This document shows positions 7,895-15,453 of a stretch of 19,355 bases of DNA, one piece after another. Positions within the stretch are counted from its first letter, which is position 1, and every line of letters begins with the position of its first letter. The notes below the pieces were generated by a model, which was given only the letters and a program-made list of their open reading frames with translations, was not told the origin of the DNA and ran no database searches. Both the position numbers and the translations under genes were made by a program. This DNA comes from Oscillospiraceae bacterium (GTDB taxonomy: Bacteria; Bacillota; Clostridia; Oscillospirales; Ruminococcaceae): positions 1-19,355 of the forward strand of contig CAAFQL010000129.1 in the NCBI GenBank assembly GCA_900765125.1. Direction: 5' to 3'.

Positions 7895-8374
7895 TTATTC
7901 CTCCTCTGCAAGGAAAGCATCAACAATAGCACGATTATCCTTCTCATCCATTTCTCTTTCAAGAACCTTCTGAGCCGCTTCCATAGCAAGACTTACGATC
8001 TCATTCTGTGCACTTGCAACGGATCTTTCACGTTCGATTTCCAGCTCTTTTCGTGTACTTTCCACAATACGGTTAGCTTCTTCCTGAGCCTGATGAGTGA
8101 TAGCAGCACTCTGGGCGTTAGCAGTTTTCTGAGCGTCTGCAATGATCTTTTTGGCATCTTCCTTAGCAGATGACATAGACGCTTCATAGTCGCTTCGGAT
8201 TTTTTCTGCCATTTCAGCTTCTTCTTTTGCCTTATCGATCTCACTCTGTACTACTCTTGCACGTTCCTCCAGTATGGCATTTATTCTGCCGAAGAGGAAC
8301 TTTTTCAGGAACAGAAACAGCACCAGAATATTTATAATTGAAAATAAAATTGTCCAGAAATTAAAATCAAGCAC
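7895..8374 (-). CDS. atpF: F1Fo ATP synthase subunit b
   Basis: Peripheral-stalk subunit, 159 residues, normal length. One N-terminal membrane helix (about residues 5-25, FWTILFSIINILVLFLFLKK) is followed by the conserved turn KFLFGRINAILEERA and a long, highly charged coiled coil to the C-terminus. Only one b gene is present, so the stalk should be a b homodimer. The start is GTG at 8374, with GGAG about ten bases upstream; the spacing is slightly long. The stop lies 2 bp from the atpH start. It sits between atpE and atpH as in most Bacillota. Confidence 0.97.
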   Translation of the reverse strand: MLDFNFWTILFSIINILVLFLFLKKFLFGRINAILEERARVVQSEIDKAKEEAEMAEKIRSDYEASMSSAKEDAKKIIADAQKTANAQSAAITHQAQEEANRIVESTRKELEIERERSVASAQNEIVSLAMEAAQKVLEREMDEKDNRAIVDAFLAEEE

Positions 8375-8393
8375 CTTAAATCAACTCCATATT

Positions 8394-8600
8394 TTAACTC
8401 ATAAGTACGATCAGAAGAGCTACTACAAATCCATAAATAGCAGTAGCTTCTGCAAGGGCAGCACCAAGGAGCAGAGCCTTGTTTATGCTTCCGGCAGCCT
8501 CAGGTTGACGAGCGATTGCTTCCGCAGCCTTACCTGTAGCGATTCCTATACCAAGTCCAGCACCGATACCGGAGAGGACAGCAATACCAGCAGCTATCAT
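8394..8600 (-). CDS. atpE: F1Fo ATP synthase subunit c, second copy
   Basis: Hairpin of two membrane helices that builds the proton-driven c-ring; 68 residues, at the short end for the family. Helix 1 carries the glycine-rich GIGAGLGIGIATG. The polar loop has ARQPEA. Helix 2 carries the ion-carrying carboxylate E51 in ALAEATAIYGF. The protein is identical in every residue to the copy at 8642-8848. The DNA differs at 10 synonymous positions by my count, all after codon 24. Its own GGAGG site lies seven bases before the ATG. The positions of two sodium ligands in Ilyobacter c (Q32, S66) are I18 and A52 here, which favours proton use. This last point is inference from alignment. Confidence 0.97.
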   Translation of the reverse strand: MIAAGIAVLSGIGAGLGIGIATGKAAEAIARQPEAAGSINKALLLGAALAEATAIYGFVVALLIVLMS

Positions 8601-8641
8601 AATAAAACCTCCAAAAATAAATTATAACAAATTTTATACTA

Positions 8642-8848
8642 TTAGCTCATAAGTACGATCAGAAGAGCCACTACAAATCCATAAATAGCAGTAGCTTCTG
8701 CAAGGGCAGCACCAAGAAGCAAAGCCTTGTTAATGCTTCCGGCAGCTTCAGGCTGACGAGCGATCGCTTCTGCCGCCTTACCTGTAGCGATTCCTATACC
8801 AAGTCCAGCACCGATACCGGAGAGGACAGCAATACCAGCAGCTATCAT
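8642..8848 (-). CDS. atpE: F1Fo ATP synthase subunit c, first copy
   Basis: First of two tandem c-subunit genes, reading directly after atpB with a 13-bp gap. The 68-residue product is the same as that of the second copy: E51 carboxylate, RQPEA loop, glycine-rich first helix. GGAGGT precedes the ATG by about nine bases. The 41-bp gap between the copies is not similar to the 13-bp gap upstream of this one, apart from the first few bases next to each start. Both genes have intact signals and should be translated, so the ring should be homomeric and the copy number would raise c output, which fits its 8-15 per complex requirement. Confidence 0.97.
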   Translation of the reverse strand: MIAAGIAVLSGIGAGLGIGIATGKAAEAIARQPEAAGSINKALLLGAALAEATAIYGFVVALLIVLMS

Positions 8849-8861
8849 AATATTTTACCTC

Positions 8862-9611
8862 CTATTTTGCAGCTTGAACTGCAAGCTTTTCAGCTTTTTC
8901 CAGTTTTTCGTTTTCCGGTTCAATTCCCTCGCCTATAAACAAAGATGTAAGGAATACGAATACATATGCCTGAATAGCACCGTCAAACACATCGAAGTAC
9001 ATACTGAACACCATTGGCAGAACAACACCGCAAAGCTGTTCAATGAGCTTCATAACAACGAATGCACCGAGGACATTACCAAAAAGTCGCATACATAGCG
9101 ACAACGGTCTGATAGCGATTTCCATTATGTTAAGTGGAAGCATAATAGGCATAGGTTTAAGGAATGATTTAAGGAATCCTCCAATTCCCCCGTTACCTCT
9201 AAATGTCGCTGCTTCAATGAGAATTATACTCAGAAGTGCAAATGCGACAGTTACGTTTATGTCCTTGGTAGGTGGCTTTAGACCGAAACCGAACATACCT
9301 ATAACATTGGAAATGCACAGATACAGCAGTACAGAGCTTAAGTAAGGTACATAGCGTCTGCCCGCTTTGCCCATATTGTCGTTAAAGAAACCATAAACAA
9401 AGTCTACTCCCATTTCAAGCAAAGCCTGAGCTTTACCCGGGACGACCTTTAAATTTCTGGTCATGAGGAGAACTGCAATCATTATTACAGCCATGATTCC
9501 CCACATTACAATAATGGACTCATGAATTTCTATGGGACCCACCAGCGGAATGTCTACAGGTATAGTAAACACCGTCCGGTTTTCAAGCTCTTCCAACAGC
9601 TTTTCGCCCAT
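8862..9611 (-). CDS. atpB: F1Fo ATP synthase subunit a
   Basis: Membrane stator subunit with the two proton half-channels, 249 residues. The family motif PPTKDINVTVAFAL is present. The essential arginine is in SLCMRLFGNVLGAF (R175), and the final helices end near FVFLTSLFIGEG. Five to six membrane helices are visible. A longer in-frame ATG at 9623 abuts the AAAGG site with no spacing, so the ATG at 9611 (MGEKLLEELENR) is preferred; this changes only four residues. It is the first gene of the operon, with its promoter at 9675-9703. No atpI-like gene lies upstream. Confidence 0.96.
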   Translation of the reverse strand: MGEKLLEELENRTVFTIPVDIPLVGPIEIHESIIVMWGIMAVIMIAVLLMTRNLKVVPGKAQALLEMGVDFVYGFFNDNMGKAGRRYVPYLSSVLLYLCISNVIGMFGFGLKPPTKDINVTVAFALLSIILIEAATFRGNGGIGGFLKSFLKPMPIMLPLNIMEIAIRPLSLCMRLFGNVLGAFVVMKLIEQLCGVVLPMVFSMYFDVFDGAIQAYVFVFLTSLFIGEGIEPENEKLEKAEKLAVQAAK

Positions 9612-9674
9612 ATTACACCACATCCTTTATGATGGATTTGTCAGGAAAATATTACATCCCCGACTTTAATTTAT

Positions 9675-9703
9675 ATTATAGAACTGTTTTTTTAAAATGT
9701 CAA
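9675..9703 (-). promoter_or_regulatory. Housekeeping promoter of the atp operon
   Basis: On the minus strand, a perfect TTGACA (9698-9703) is separated by exactly 17 bases from a perfect TATAAT (9675-9680). The expected start is near 9668, giving a leader of about 55 nt before atpB. A perfect match to both consensus boxes with optimal spacing is uncommon and suggests strong constitutive transcription. Confidence 0.9.
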
Positions 9704-9846
9704 GCATAAGTAAGTATTTAACATACAAATTGATTTTATCATAAGCGCAGCAATTTTTAATACAAATATAAATTAGCACATTATGGAAATCAGATAAGTA
9801 TTTGTGTAAAATTTTGTAGCCTGCTTGTTTGAACTTACGATTTAAT

Positions 9847-9884
9847 AGATATCCCTCTCCCGTAAAACAGTGAGAGGGATATCT
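9847..9884. repeat. Perfect 13-bp stem hairpin between pip and atpB
   Basis: AGATATCCCTCTC (9847-9859) pairs perfectly with GAGAGGGATATCT (9872-9884) around a 12-base loop. Neither strand has a T-run after it, so a standard intrinsic terminator is unlikely by itself. Confidence 0.75.
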
Positions 9885-9886
9885 AG

Positions 9887-9938
9887 AACCTATCCACATA
9901 GGAAATTACGCACACAATTTCTATGTGGACAGGTTTTT
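9887..9938. terminator. Long imperfect hairpin after pip, possible terminator
   Basis: An arm at 9887-9907 (begins AACCTATCCACATAG) pairs with 9916-9935 (ends CTATGTGGACAGGTT), with one bulge and one wobble pair, around an 8-base loop. The T-run lies on the plus-strand side (9934-9938), although no plus-strand gene precedes it. For the minus-strand pip gene the stem begins 5 bp after its stop but lacks a good U-tract. It is probably the pip transcript end or an mRNA-stabilising stem; direction is unresolved. Confidence 0.5.
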
Positions 9939-9939
9939 A

Positions 9940-12624
9940 TTATGCATGTATGGGATTACCTGAAACCTTTACTTGTTCCGTATTCTGTGCTTCCTGTTTT
10001 TTCTGTCTGCTGCTGAAACCTATCAGAAGCAGACCTGCAAAGACGATCGCTATTGCTGATAAAACAATACAGTCGCTTGTAACAGAAAGTCCGGAAGCAA
10101 TACCGCTGCGGAAACCATGTACCGTATATGTGAACGGCATAAGTGGATTGATAAACTGATAGAATCCATTAGAAAGTTCCTTTGGATACGTACCGGCGCA
10201 TCCGCTGAGCTGAAGAACCATGAACACCAGAAGAACAAAGCTTCCTACTATTCCAAGGTAGAAATTCACACAATATTCCAATGTCAGGAATGCAATTGAA
10301 GACAGACATGCTATCAGAATGACTGTCATAAGATCGTCCGGACGGAAGCCATTGAACAGCATCAGTGCAAATACCATTATCAGTGCCTGTAATATTGCAA
10401 GACCCCAGAGTTTTACGATCTGACCTGCCCATGCTTTTTTTGCATTCAGACCCTTGATCTTCTGGTCATGAGGTGAAAGCATTACACAGAATGCCAGTCC
10501 TGCTACCCATAGACCTACTGCCATCATATATGCTGCCATAGCATTGCCGTTTGTTTCAACAGGAGCAGCAAATGTTTCTTCTGATGAAATCGGAGCTGAC
10601 ATCATATCATATGTCAGATCTGTGTCATTGATGTTATTTATCTCATCAGCACCATCACCAAGAGCATTTTTCAATTCGACAGTGCCGTCGGAAACAGCTG
10701 TGATACCCTTTCCCATCTCTTCGGAAGCATCAGCGAGCTTACCGGCACCATCATGTATCTGACCTGCGCCGTCAGAGAGCTGTGATACACCTGCAAGAAG
10801 AGCAGCGTTGTTTGCAGCCAGTTCTTTTGTACCCTTTGCAAGCTGCTCGGAACCGTCTTTCAGTTGAGAAACAGCATTTGTTAGAGTTGGCAGCTTTTCT
10901 GTAAGTTCTTTTGCACCGTCACGAAGCTGTTTTGCACCATTATTTAATTGAACGGAGTTTGCATTGAGTTGTTTCAGACCACTTTCAAGATCTGATACAC
11001 CGCCTGTGTAAGCAGAAATACCTCCGGAAAGTGTTGCCGAACCGTCAGATAGTTGATTCAATCCCGAAGAAATCTGCTGTGCACCGGGAAGAAGCTGTCC
11101 GTCTACAGCCTGCTGTACTGATTTCATACCGTTTGACAGAGAACTGATAGTCTGCTGTGCACCTGGTATCGCCTTTTTAGCTGCTGTATCAAGTGCTGCT
11201 ACGCTTTTTTTGAGCGTTGTCATTGTATCACCTGAGTCAGAAAGATCCATGCCTTGTAATGTCTGCGACAGGCTGCTGACCTCTGAGCCGATACTTTGAA
11301 TATCAGATGCAAGTGAAGTCATCGGTTCTGTGAAACATCCTGCAAGTTCCTGCTGTGACGCCGGATCAAGTGACTGGAAAGCTTGTGTCTGTTTCATAGA
11401 AGCTATTGCTGACTGTAAGGTCTGAAGCTGTAGACCTGCATCCTGTGCCTGCGTTCCTATGCTGGTCAGACTTTGAGTAAGTGTTTGAACAATGCCGCTT
11501 GTATCAGGCAGCTCACTTTCGCTTATTGCAGTATTGAGTTTGGAAATCCCCTGTTGTATCTGTGTCAGTCCTTCGTCCAGCTGTTGAATTTGAGTCATGT
11601 TTTCTTTTGAAAGACTGCTGTTAAGTGATGATGAAAGCTGTCCCAGCCCGGAAGTTATGGCAGCACTTCCGTCTTGAAGTTTTTTTGTACCATTTGTAAG
11701 GTCTGCTGCACCTGAGCGTAGTGCTTCACTGTTGCCGTATAGCTGCTGTGCACCGGAAAGTGCTGAAGCCGCACCGTTTGTATAAGCGTTAACACCGTCA
11801 TAGAGGTCGCTTGTGCCACTTTTCAGAGCTGATGCCCCTGCTGTAAGGGAGTCTGTACCATCGGACAGCTGTTTCATGCCGTCTGCCAGTGTACCAGCGC
11901 CGCTGTTTACAGTTACAACTCCGTCTGTATATGTTTTCAGACCATTTTCAAGCGTCTTTGCACCGTCTGTAAATGTCAGCGTACTATCTGCTAATATGTT
12001 TAAATTATCAGTAATGGTATTATTGCCGTCAGAAAGTTTCTTTATACCATCCTGTAATTCTCCTGCACCATCTGCGGCATCGGTCATACCTGAGCCAATG
12101 TCCCCAAGCTGTTCAAAAATAGTTTCAGCATATTCTTTTGTAACACTGGCAGAAATTTCCTTTTCTATTTTTGTCAGTGCGGATTCACTCATTTTAGATG
12201 CGATGTAGTTTGTACCTGGGTTGGTGCTGTACTGTAAAGTCATTTTTTTAGGCGTGTCATCCATCAGTGTAGCTGCATTTTCAGAAAAGTCGGATGGCAC
12301 ACTGATCACCATATAATAAGTACCGTCTGCCAGACCTTCTGTTGCTTTTTTGTCATCTACAAAATGGAAGTCAAGCGACGCATTGTCGTTGAGTTTCTTG
12401 ACAAATTCACCGCCAACGTCCAGAGTTTTTCCCTCGTATTCTACCGGTTGGTCGTGGTTGACGACAGCTACCGGAAGATCATCAATGCTGCCATAAGGAT
12501 CCCACATAGATCCTAAAAACAGTGTTGTGTAAATAGTCGGGATCAGCACAACCGCCGCTGATGCGATGGCTTTGAAGTGCTGTTTGATAAAAGATGTTTT
12601 TTGTACGGAATCACTTTTCTGCAT
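9940..12624 (-). CDS. YhgE/Pip family membrane protein
   Basis: A large membrane protein of 894 residues in the family of Lactococcus Pip (a phage receptor) and Bacillus YhgE/YueB (SPP1 receptor). One N-terminal membrane helix (about residues 18-40) is followed by the family block ending WDPYGSIDDLPVAVVNHDQP. A long extracytoplasmic region runs from about 45 to 690. From about 150 it is made of degenerate repeats of the form LxxGxxxLxDG, predicted helical stalk. Five more helices lie at about 695-868, resembling an ABC-2 type permease domain. The ATG at 12624 with AAAGGA about ten bases upstream is preferred over an in-frame TTG at 12660. It is divergent from the TetR regulator at 12844, the usual arrangement for a regulator-target pair. 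The transported substrate, if any, is unknown; no WXG100 or other type VII secretion gene lies nearby. Confidence 0.9.
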   Translation of the reverse strand: MQKSDSVQKTSFIKQHFKAIASAAVVLIPTIYTTLFLGSMWDPYGSIDDLPVAVVNHDQPVEYEGKTLDVGGEFVKKLNDNASLDFHFVDDKKATEGLADGTYYMVISVPSDFSENAATLMDDTPKKMTLQYSTNPGTNYIASKMSESALTKIEKEISASVTKEYAETIFEQLGDIGSGMTDAADGAGELQDGIKKLSDGNNTITDNLNILADSTLTFTDGAKTLENGLKTYTDGVVTVNSGAGTLADGMKQLSDGTDSLTAGASALKSGTSDLYDGVNAYTNGAASALSGAQQLYGNSEALRSGAADLTNGTKKLQDGSAAITSGLGQLSSSLNSSLSKENMTQIQQLDEGLTQIQQGISKLNTAISESELPDTSGIVQTLTQSLTSIGTQAQDAGLQLQTLQSAIASMKQTQAFQSLDPASQQELAGCFTEPMTSLASDIQSIGSEVSSLSQTLQGMDLSDSGDTMTTLKKSVAALDTAAKKAIPGAQQTISSLSNGMKSVQQAVDGQLLPGAQQISSGLNQLSDGSATLSGGISAYTGGVSDLESGLKQLNANSVQLNNGAKQLRDGAKELTEKLPTLTNAVSQLKDGSEQLAKGTKELAANNAALLAGVSQLSDGAGQIHDGAGKLADASEEMGKGITAVSDGTVELKNALGDGADEINNINDTDLTYDMMSAPISSEETFAAPVETNGNAMAAYMMAVGLWVAGLAFCVMLSPHDQKIKGLNAKKAWAGQIVKLWGLAILQALIMVFALMLFNGFRPDDLMTVILIACLSSIAFLTLEYCVNFYLGIVGSFVLLVFMVLQLSGCAGTYPKELSNGFYQFINPLMPFTYTVHGFRSGIASGLSVTSDCIVLSAIAIVFAGLLLIGFSSRQKKQEAQNTEQVKVSGNPIHA

Positions 12625-12694
12625 ATTTAAGCAGTCCTTTCTGAATTTTTTGGACAGCAAGCAAAGTTATTGACTGTCTGAGGTAATGTTTCTC

Positions 12695-12704
12695 ATCAAT
12701 TGAT
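12695..12704. promoter_or_regulatory. Short palindrome in the pip/tetR divergent region
   Basis: ATCAATTGAT is a perfect 10-bp palindrome about 70 bp upstream of the pip start. It could be an operator core, but it is short and AT-rich. Confidence 0.3.
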
Positions 12705-12710
12705 AGGCAT

Positions 12711-12811
12711 TTGTCTAATAACTGAAAAACTGTTGCTTTTTCGTCCTGTTTATATTATAATATAAGAGAACAGATAATACAACCGTTGATTTTTAGCTTA
12801 TTGTCTACTAA
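12711..12811. promoter_or_regulatory. Pair of direct repeats, candidate TetR operator sites
   Basis: TTGTCTAATAA (12711-12721) and TTGTCTACTAA (12801-12811) differ at one base and bracket the putative tetR promoter in the 219-bp divergent region. Their position would let the TetR protein act on both genes. No clear inverted partner was found for either, so the operator call is tentative. I see no convincing promoter for pip. Confidence 0.4.
12733..12761 (+). promoter_or_regulatory. Promoter of the tetR-family gene
   Basis: TTGCTT (12733-12738), 17 bases, then TATAAT (12756-12761). This places a start near 12768, with a leader of about 75 nt before the regulator. The -10 lies in a self-complementary TATATTATAATATA stretch, so it might also serve the opposite strand. 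Confidence 0.6.
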
Positions 12812-12843
12812 TCAACACAGTGTATAATAAAAAGGAGCTTACT

Positions 12844-13443
12844 ATGAAAGAGTCACAATTACAGGAACGTCGTTATCGACGCACGGAAAAGCTGATTTTA
12901 GATGGACTGGTTACCCTTCTTCAGGAAAAGAGCATTAAAAACATTACTGTACGAGAACTTGCTGATCTGGTTGATATAAATCGTTCGACATTTTATTTGC
13001 ATTATACCGATATTTATGACTTACTTGAAAAAACTGAACAGCGTCTGCTTGAACAGTTAAAGAGTGCTGCTGCTGAAGAGTGGCAGAATGAATTCAGCCC
13101 TGATCATTTTTTTAGATTTCTGGAACAGGCGTTTACCATTTTAGCGGAGAATGCTCCGCTTTGCTCTGCGTTAATGGGTGCAAACGGAGATATAACCTTT
13201 CTCCGTACTATTGAAGATCTTGTACAGGAAAAAGGCATTCAGACACTGCATTCATTTGCCCCTGCTGATATTTCCGAACAAGATTTACAGTATGTCACAA
13301 CTTATGTTCTTACTGGTTGTGTAGGTCTGATAGGACATTGGTTAAAAAATGGCTGTCCTGAATCACCAACACACATGGCAGAACTGTGCTTGCTACTTCT
13401 TCGAGAGGGAGTTTCATCAATAAAAGTAGTTTCAGAAAAATAA
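12844..13443 (+). CDS. TetR/AcrR family transcriptional regulator
   Basis: A 199-residue protein with the N-terminal TetR DNA-binding domain. The recognition helix-turn-helix covers residues about 34-54 (ITVRELADLVDINRSTFYLH), followed by YTDIYDLLEKTE, which is typical. The C-terminal ligand-binding/dimerisation domain (about 75-190) is helical with no recognisable ligand signature. The ATG at 12844 follows AAAGGAG by the normal distance; an earlier in-frame GTG at 12820 lies before that site and is rejected. It probably represses the divergent pip gene and itself, by analogy with other regulator-target pairs. The ligand is unknown. Confidence 0.93.
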   Translation: MKESQLQERRYRRTEKLILDGLVTLLQEKSIKNITVRELADLVDINRSTFYLHYTDIYDLLEKTEQRLLEQLKSAAAEEWQNEFSPDHFFRFLEQAFTILAENAPLCSALMGANGDITFLRTIEDLVQEKGIQTLHSFAPADISEQDLQYVTTYVLTGCVGLIGHWLKNGCPESPTHMAELCLLLLREGVSSIKVVSEK

Positions 13444-13516
13444 CTTTAGTTATTTTTTACAATTTATAATTTAAAGACATAGCGAAAAAACTTGATGTCA
13501 CAATAGATATTGAAAG

Positions 13517-13553
13517 ATGATTTCTGTGCAAACTCTCACAGGAATCATTTTTT
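13517..13553 (+). terminator. Rho-independent terminator after the tetR-family gene
   Basis: ATGATTTCTGTG pairs with CACAGGAATCAT (one G-U) around an 8-base loop, followed by six T. A weaker AT-only stem (about 13434-13455) overlaps the stop codon. Between here and 13690 I see only AT-rich sequence without genes. Confidence 0.88.
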
Positions 13554-13694
13554 ATAATAGTGAATAAATGATTTTATAATGTTATACTATTATATAGCAT
13601 ATGTAATATGTCTTATATAGGCAGAAATATGTTCTGAATTATATTCTGGTACGGTGTGGAAAATTGTACAAAACGCCAAAATTCTTAAAATGAC

Positions 13695-13723
13695 TTGACA
13701 TTCTTGACGGGGTGTGATAAATT
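13695..13723 (+). promoter_or_regulatory. Promoter of the hrcA-grpE-dnaK-dnaJ operon
   Basis: A perfect TTGACA (13695-13700) is followed after 16-17 bases by ATAAAT/TAAATT. A second choice is TTGACG (13704-13709) with TATTAG 16 bases on. Either puts the transcription start at the CIRCE operator, as expected for HrcA repression. Confidence 0.7.
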
Positions 13724-13727
13724 TATA

Positions 13728-13754
13728 TTAGCACTCAAAGAGTATGAGTGCTAA
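13728..13754 (+). promoter_or_regulatory. CIRCE operator (HrcA binding site)
   Basis: TTAGCACTC, nine bases, GAGTGCTAA. This is an exact match to the CIRCE inverted repeat bound by HrcA in Gram-positive heat-shock operons. It lies between the promoter and hrcA, so the operon should be autoregulated: repressed by HrcA at normal temperature and released on protein stress. Confidence 0.98.
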
Positions 13755-13792
13755 CACTTAAAAAGCTAATCTGCCAGAATGGAGGGAGACCA

Positions 13793-14830
13793 GTGGATTC
13801 ACGTAAGCTGCGTATACTTGCGGCAGTAGTTGATAACTATATAAAAACAGGCGAACCTGTAGGTTCAAAAACAATATCTATGATGCCTGAAATAAAGGTA
13901 TCGGCGGCTACAGTGCGAAATGATATGGCAATACTTGAAGAGCTGGGACTTTTGGAGCAGCCGCATACATCAGCAGGCAGGATTCCGACATTCAGTGGAT
14001 ACAGGCTTTATATAGAAGAGATATTGGGTCAGAGAGAGCTTGCTAAAGAAGAAAAGGAACGACTTGATGCAATGATAGGTGATGAAGAGTTTTTAACGGA
14101 AGAGCTTCTTTTACAGAGTGCATCAACTGCACTTGCAGAGATCACTAAATGCGCTACAGTAGTTTCAAACCTTGCACCGAAATATTCAGTAATATCAAAG
14201 GTCGAAGTCATTCCAACAGGCAAGCGTCTATACGTGGTATTGCTTATAACGTCAAACGGCAAGATAAAAAATAAAGCCTGCCGTATGGAATTTGATCTCA
14301 CACAGGAGCATATGGAGTTCCTTAAAAAGTTTCTGGAGGAAAACCTTGAAGGTGTGTCTGTATCAGAGCTTTCAGATGAAAGGCTGGATCAGCTCATAAC
14401 TGCAATGGGAACATATATGGTTGCTCTTTCACCTCTTGTAAAAGGCATTTGTGAAATGTCACGTGATCTTCAGAAAAATGAAGTAATTGTTACCGGAGAG
14501 CAGAACCTTCTCACTTACAGGGATCTTGATAAGAGTGAAATAGTAAGGTTCATTTCTCATAAGAATGAGCTTAGCAGTATTCTTGATGACAGCATGAGCG
14601 GAGTTCAGGTAATGTTTGGAGCGGAAGAAGACCAGAACTTTGCAATAGGAAATTCAAGTATGATAGTTTCCAAGTACCAAAAGGGCGGTAAGACCGCCGG
14701 TTCACTGGGCGTTATAGGACCTGTGAGACTTGACTATGCAAAAATAATACCTTATATAGATTATTTTACAGAAAAGCTTACCCGCTTCTTATCAGATCAG
14801 GGTGAGGGAAAGGAAGAAGACAATGACTAA
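13793..14830 (+). CDS. hrcA: Heat-inducible transcription repressor HrcA
   Basis: Repressor of the CIRCE regulon, 345 residues, typical length. The N-terminal winged helix begins VDSRKLRILAAVVDNYIKTG and includes SAATVRNDMAILEELGLLEQ, then PHTSAGRIPTFSGYR, the HrcA signature. The C-terminal GAF-like/dimerisation region ends with GVIGPVRLDYAKIIPYIDYF, also diagnostic. The start is GTG at 13793, seven bases after GGAGG. An upstream in-frame GTG at 13748 lies inside the CIRCE element and lacks a ribosome site. The last 8 bp overlap grpE. Its activity is usually tuned by GroEL; no groESL is in the window. Confidence 0.97.
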   Translation: MDSRKLRILAAVVDNYIKTGEPVGSKTISMMPEIKVSAATVRNDMAILEELGLLEQPHTSAGRIPTFSGYRLYIEEILGQRELAKEEKERLDAMIGDEEFLTEELLLQSASTALAEITKCATVVSNLAPKYSVISKVEVIPTGKRLYVVLLITSNGKIKNKACRMEFDLTQEHMEFLKKFLEENLEGVSVSELSDERLDQLITAMGTYMVALSPLVKGICEMSRDLQKNEVIVTGEQNLLTYRDLDKSEIVRFISHKNELSSILDDSMSGVQVMFGAEEDQNFAIGNSSMIVSKYQKGGKTAGSLGVIGPVRLDYAKIIPYIDYFTEKLTRFLSDQGEGKEEDND

Positions 14831-15386
14831 TAAAGAGCTTGAAGAGCTTATGAAAGAAGATTCTGCTGTTTCTGAGAAGAATAATACTGATTTAGAAGAA
14901 AAAGTGGAAGCTTCTTCTGAGGAAGTATCCGAGTTTGACGTTGTGAAAACTGAACTTTTAAAGGCACAGCAGGAGCTTGAAGAAGCTAAGGATAAGCATT
15001 TGAGACTTATGGCAGAATATCAGAATTATCGCAACCGCACTGCTGAAGAAAAAAAGAAGATTTACGGAGATGCAAAGGCTGATTGTGTAAAAGAACTTCT
15101 GAATGTAGCAGATACTTTTGATAGGGCTGTAGAATCAGAGTGTTCAGACGAAACTTATAAAAAAGGTGTTGAGTTGACTTATAGCCAGCTTAAAAAGGCA
15201 TTTGAAAAACTGGGAATCACGGAGATCTCTCCGCTCGGTGAAGAGTTTGACCCGAATCTTCATAATGCCATCAGACAGGTCGAAGATGGAGATTTCGAGG
15301 AAAATCAGGTCTGTGAGGTTTATCAGAAAGGATATATACTTGGCGACAGACTGGTAAGACCTGCTGTTGTTGCAGTAAAGGCATAA
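14823..15386 (+). CDS. grpE: Nucleotide exchange factor GrpE
   Basis: Releases ADP from DnaK, 187 residues. An acidic, low-complexity N-terminus (about 1-45) is followed by a long coiled-coil helix containing HLRLMAEYQNYRNRTAEEKK. The helical bundle has LLNVADTFDRAVES. The C-terminal beta domain has GEEFDPNLHNAI and the closing YILGDRLVRPAVVAV, which match the GrpE signature. The ATG at 14823 has AAGGA eight bases upstream and overlaps hrcA; an earlier in-frame GTG at 14802 lies before this site and is not used. Confidence 0.97.
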   Translation: MTNKELEELMKEDSAVSEKNNTDLEEKVEASSEEVSEFDVVKTELLKAQQELEEAKDKHLRLMAEYQNYRNRTAEEKKKIYGDAKADCVKELLNVADTFDRAVESECSDETYKKGVELTYSQLKKAFEKLGITEISPLGEEFDPNLHNAIRQVEDGDFEENQVCEVYQKGYILGDRLVRPAVVAVKA

Positions 15387-15453
15387 TTAAAGCAAAAAAA
15401 TATAAATTATATAAAGAGGGCAAAAGCTCTAAAACTGAAAGGATGAATTTATT

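Noticed and set aside
8394..8848. A sodium-type c subunit
   Set aside because: Although T53 and Y56 next to E51 resemble the sodium type, the positions of Ilyobacter Q32 and S66 are I18 and A52, so the sodium site is incomplete.
9940..12624. A functional link between the Pip-type protein (phage receptor family) and the phage genes at 1-2672
   Set aside because: They are separated by the whole atp operon and a strong promoter and terminator; the family name alone does not support a link.
12823..12828. TATAAT as the -10 box of the tetR-family gene
   Set aside because: Transcription would begin inside the ribosome site at about 12835, so the promoter at 12733-12761 is preferred.
13748..13792. 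An upstream GTG extension of hrcA
   Set aside because: It starts inside the CIRCE element, has no ribosome site, and the HrcA family begins at the VDSRKLRIL stretch.
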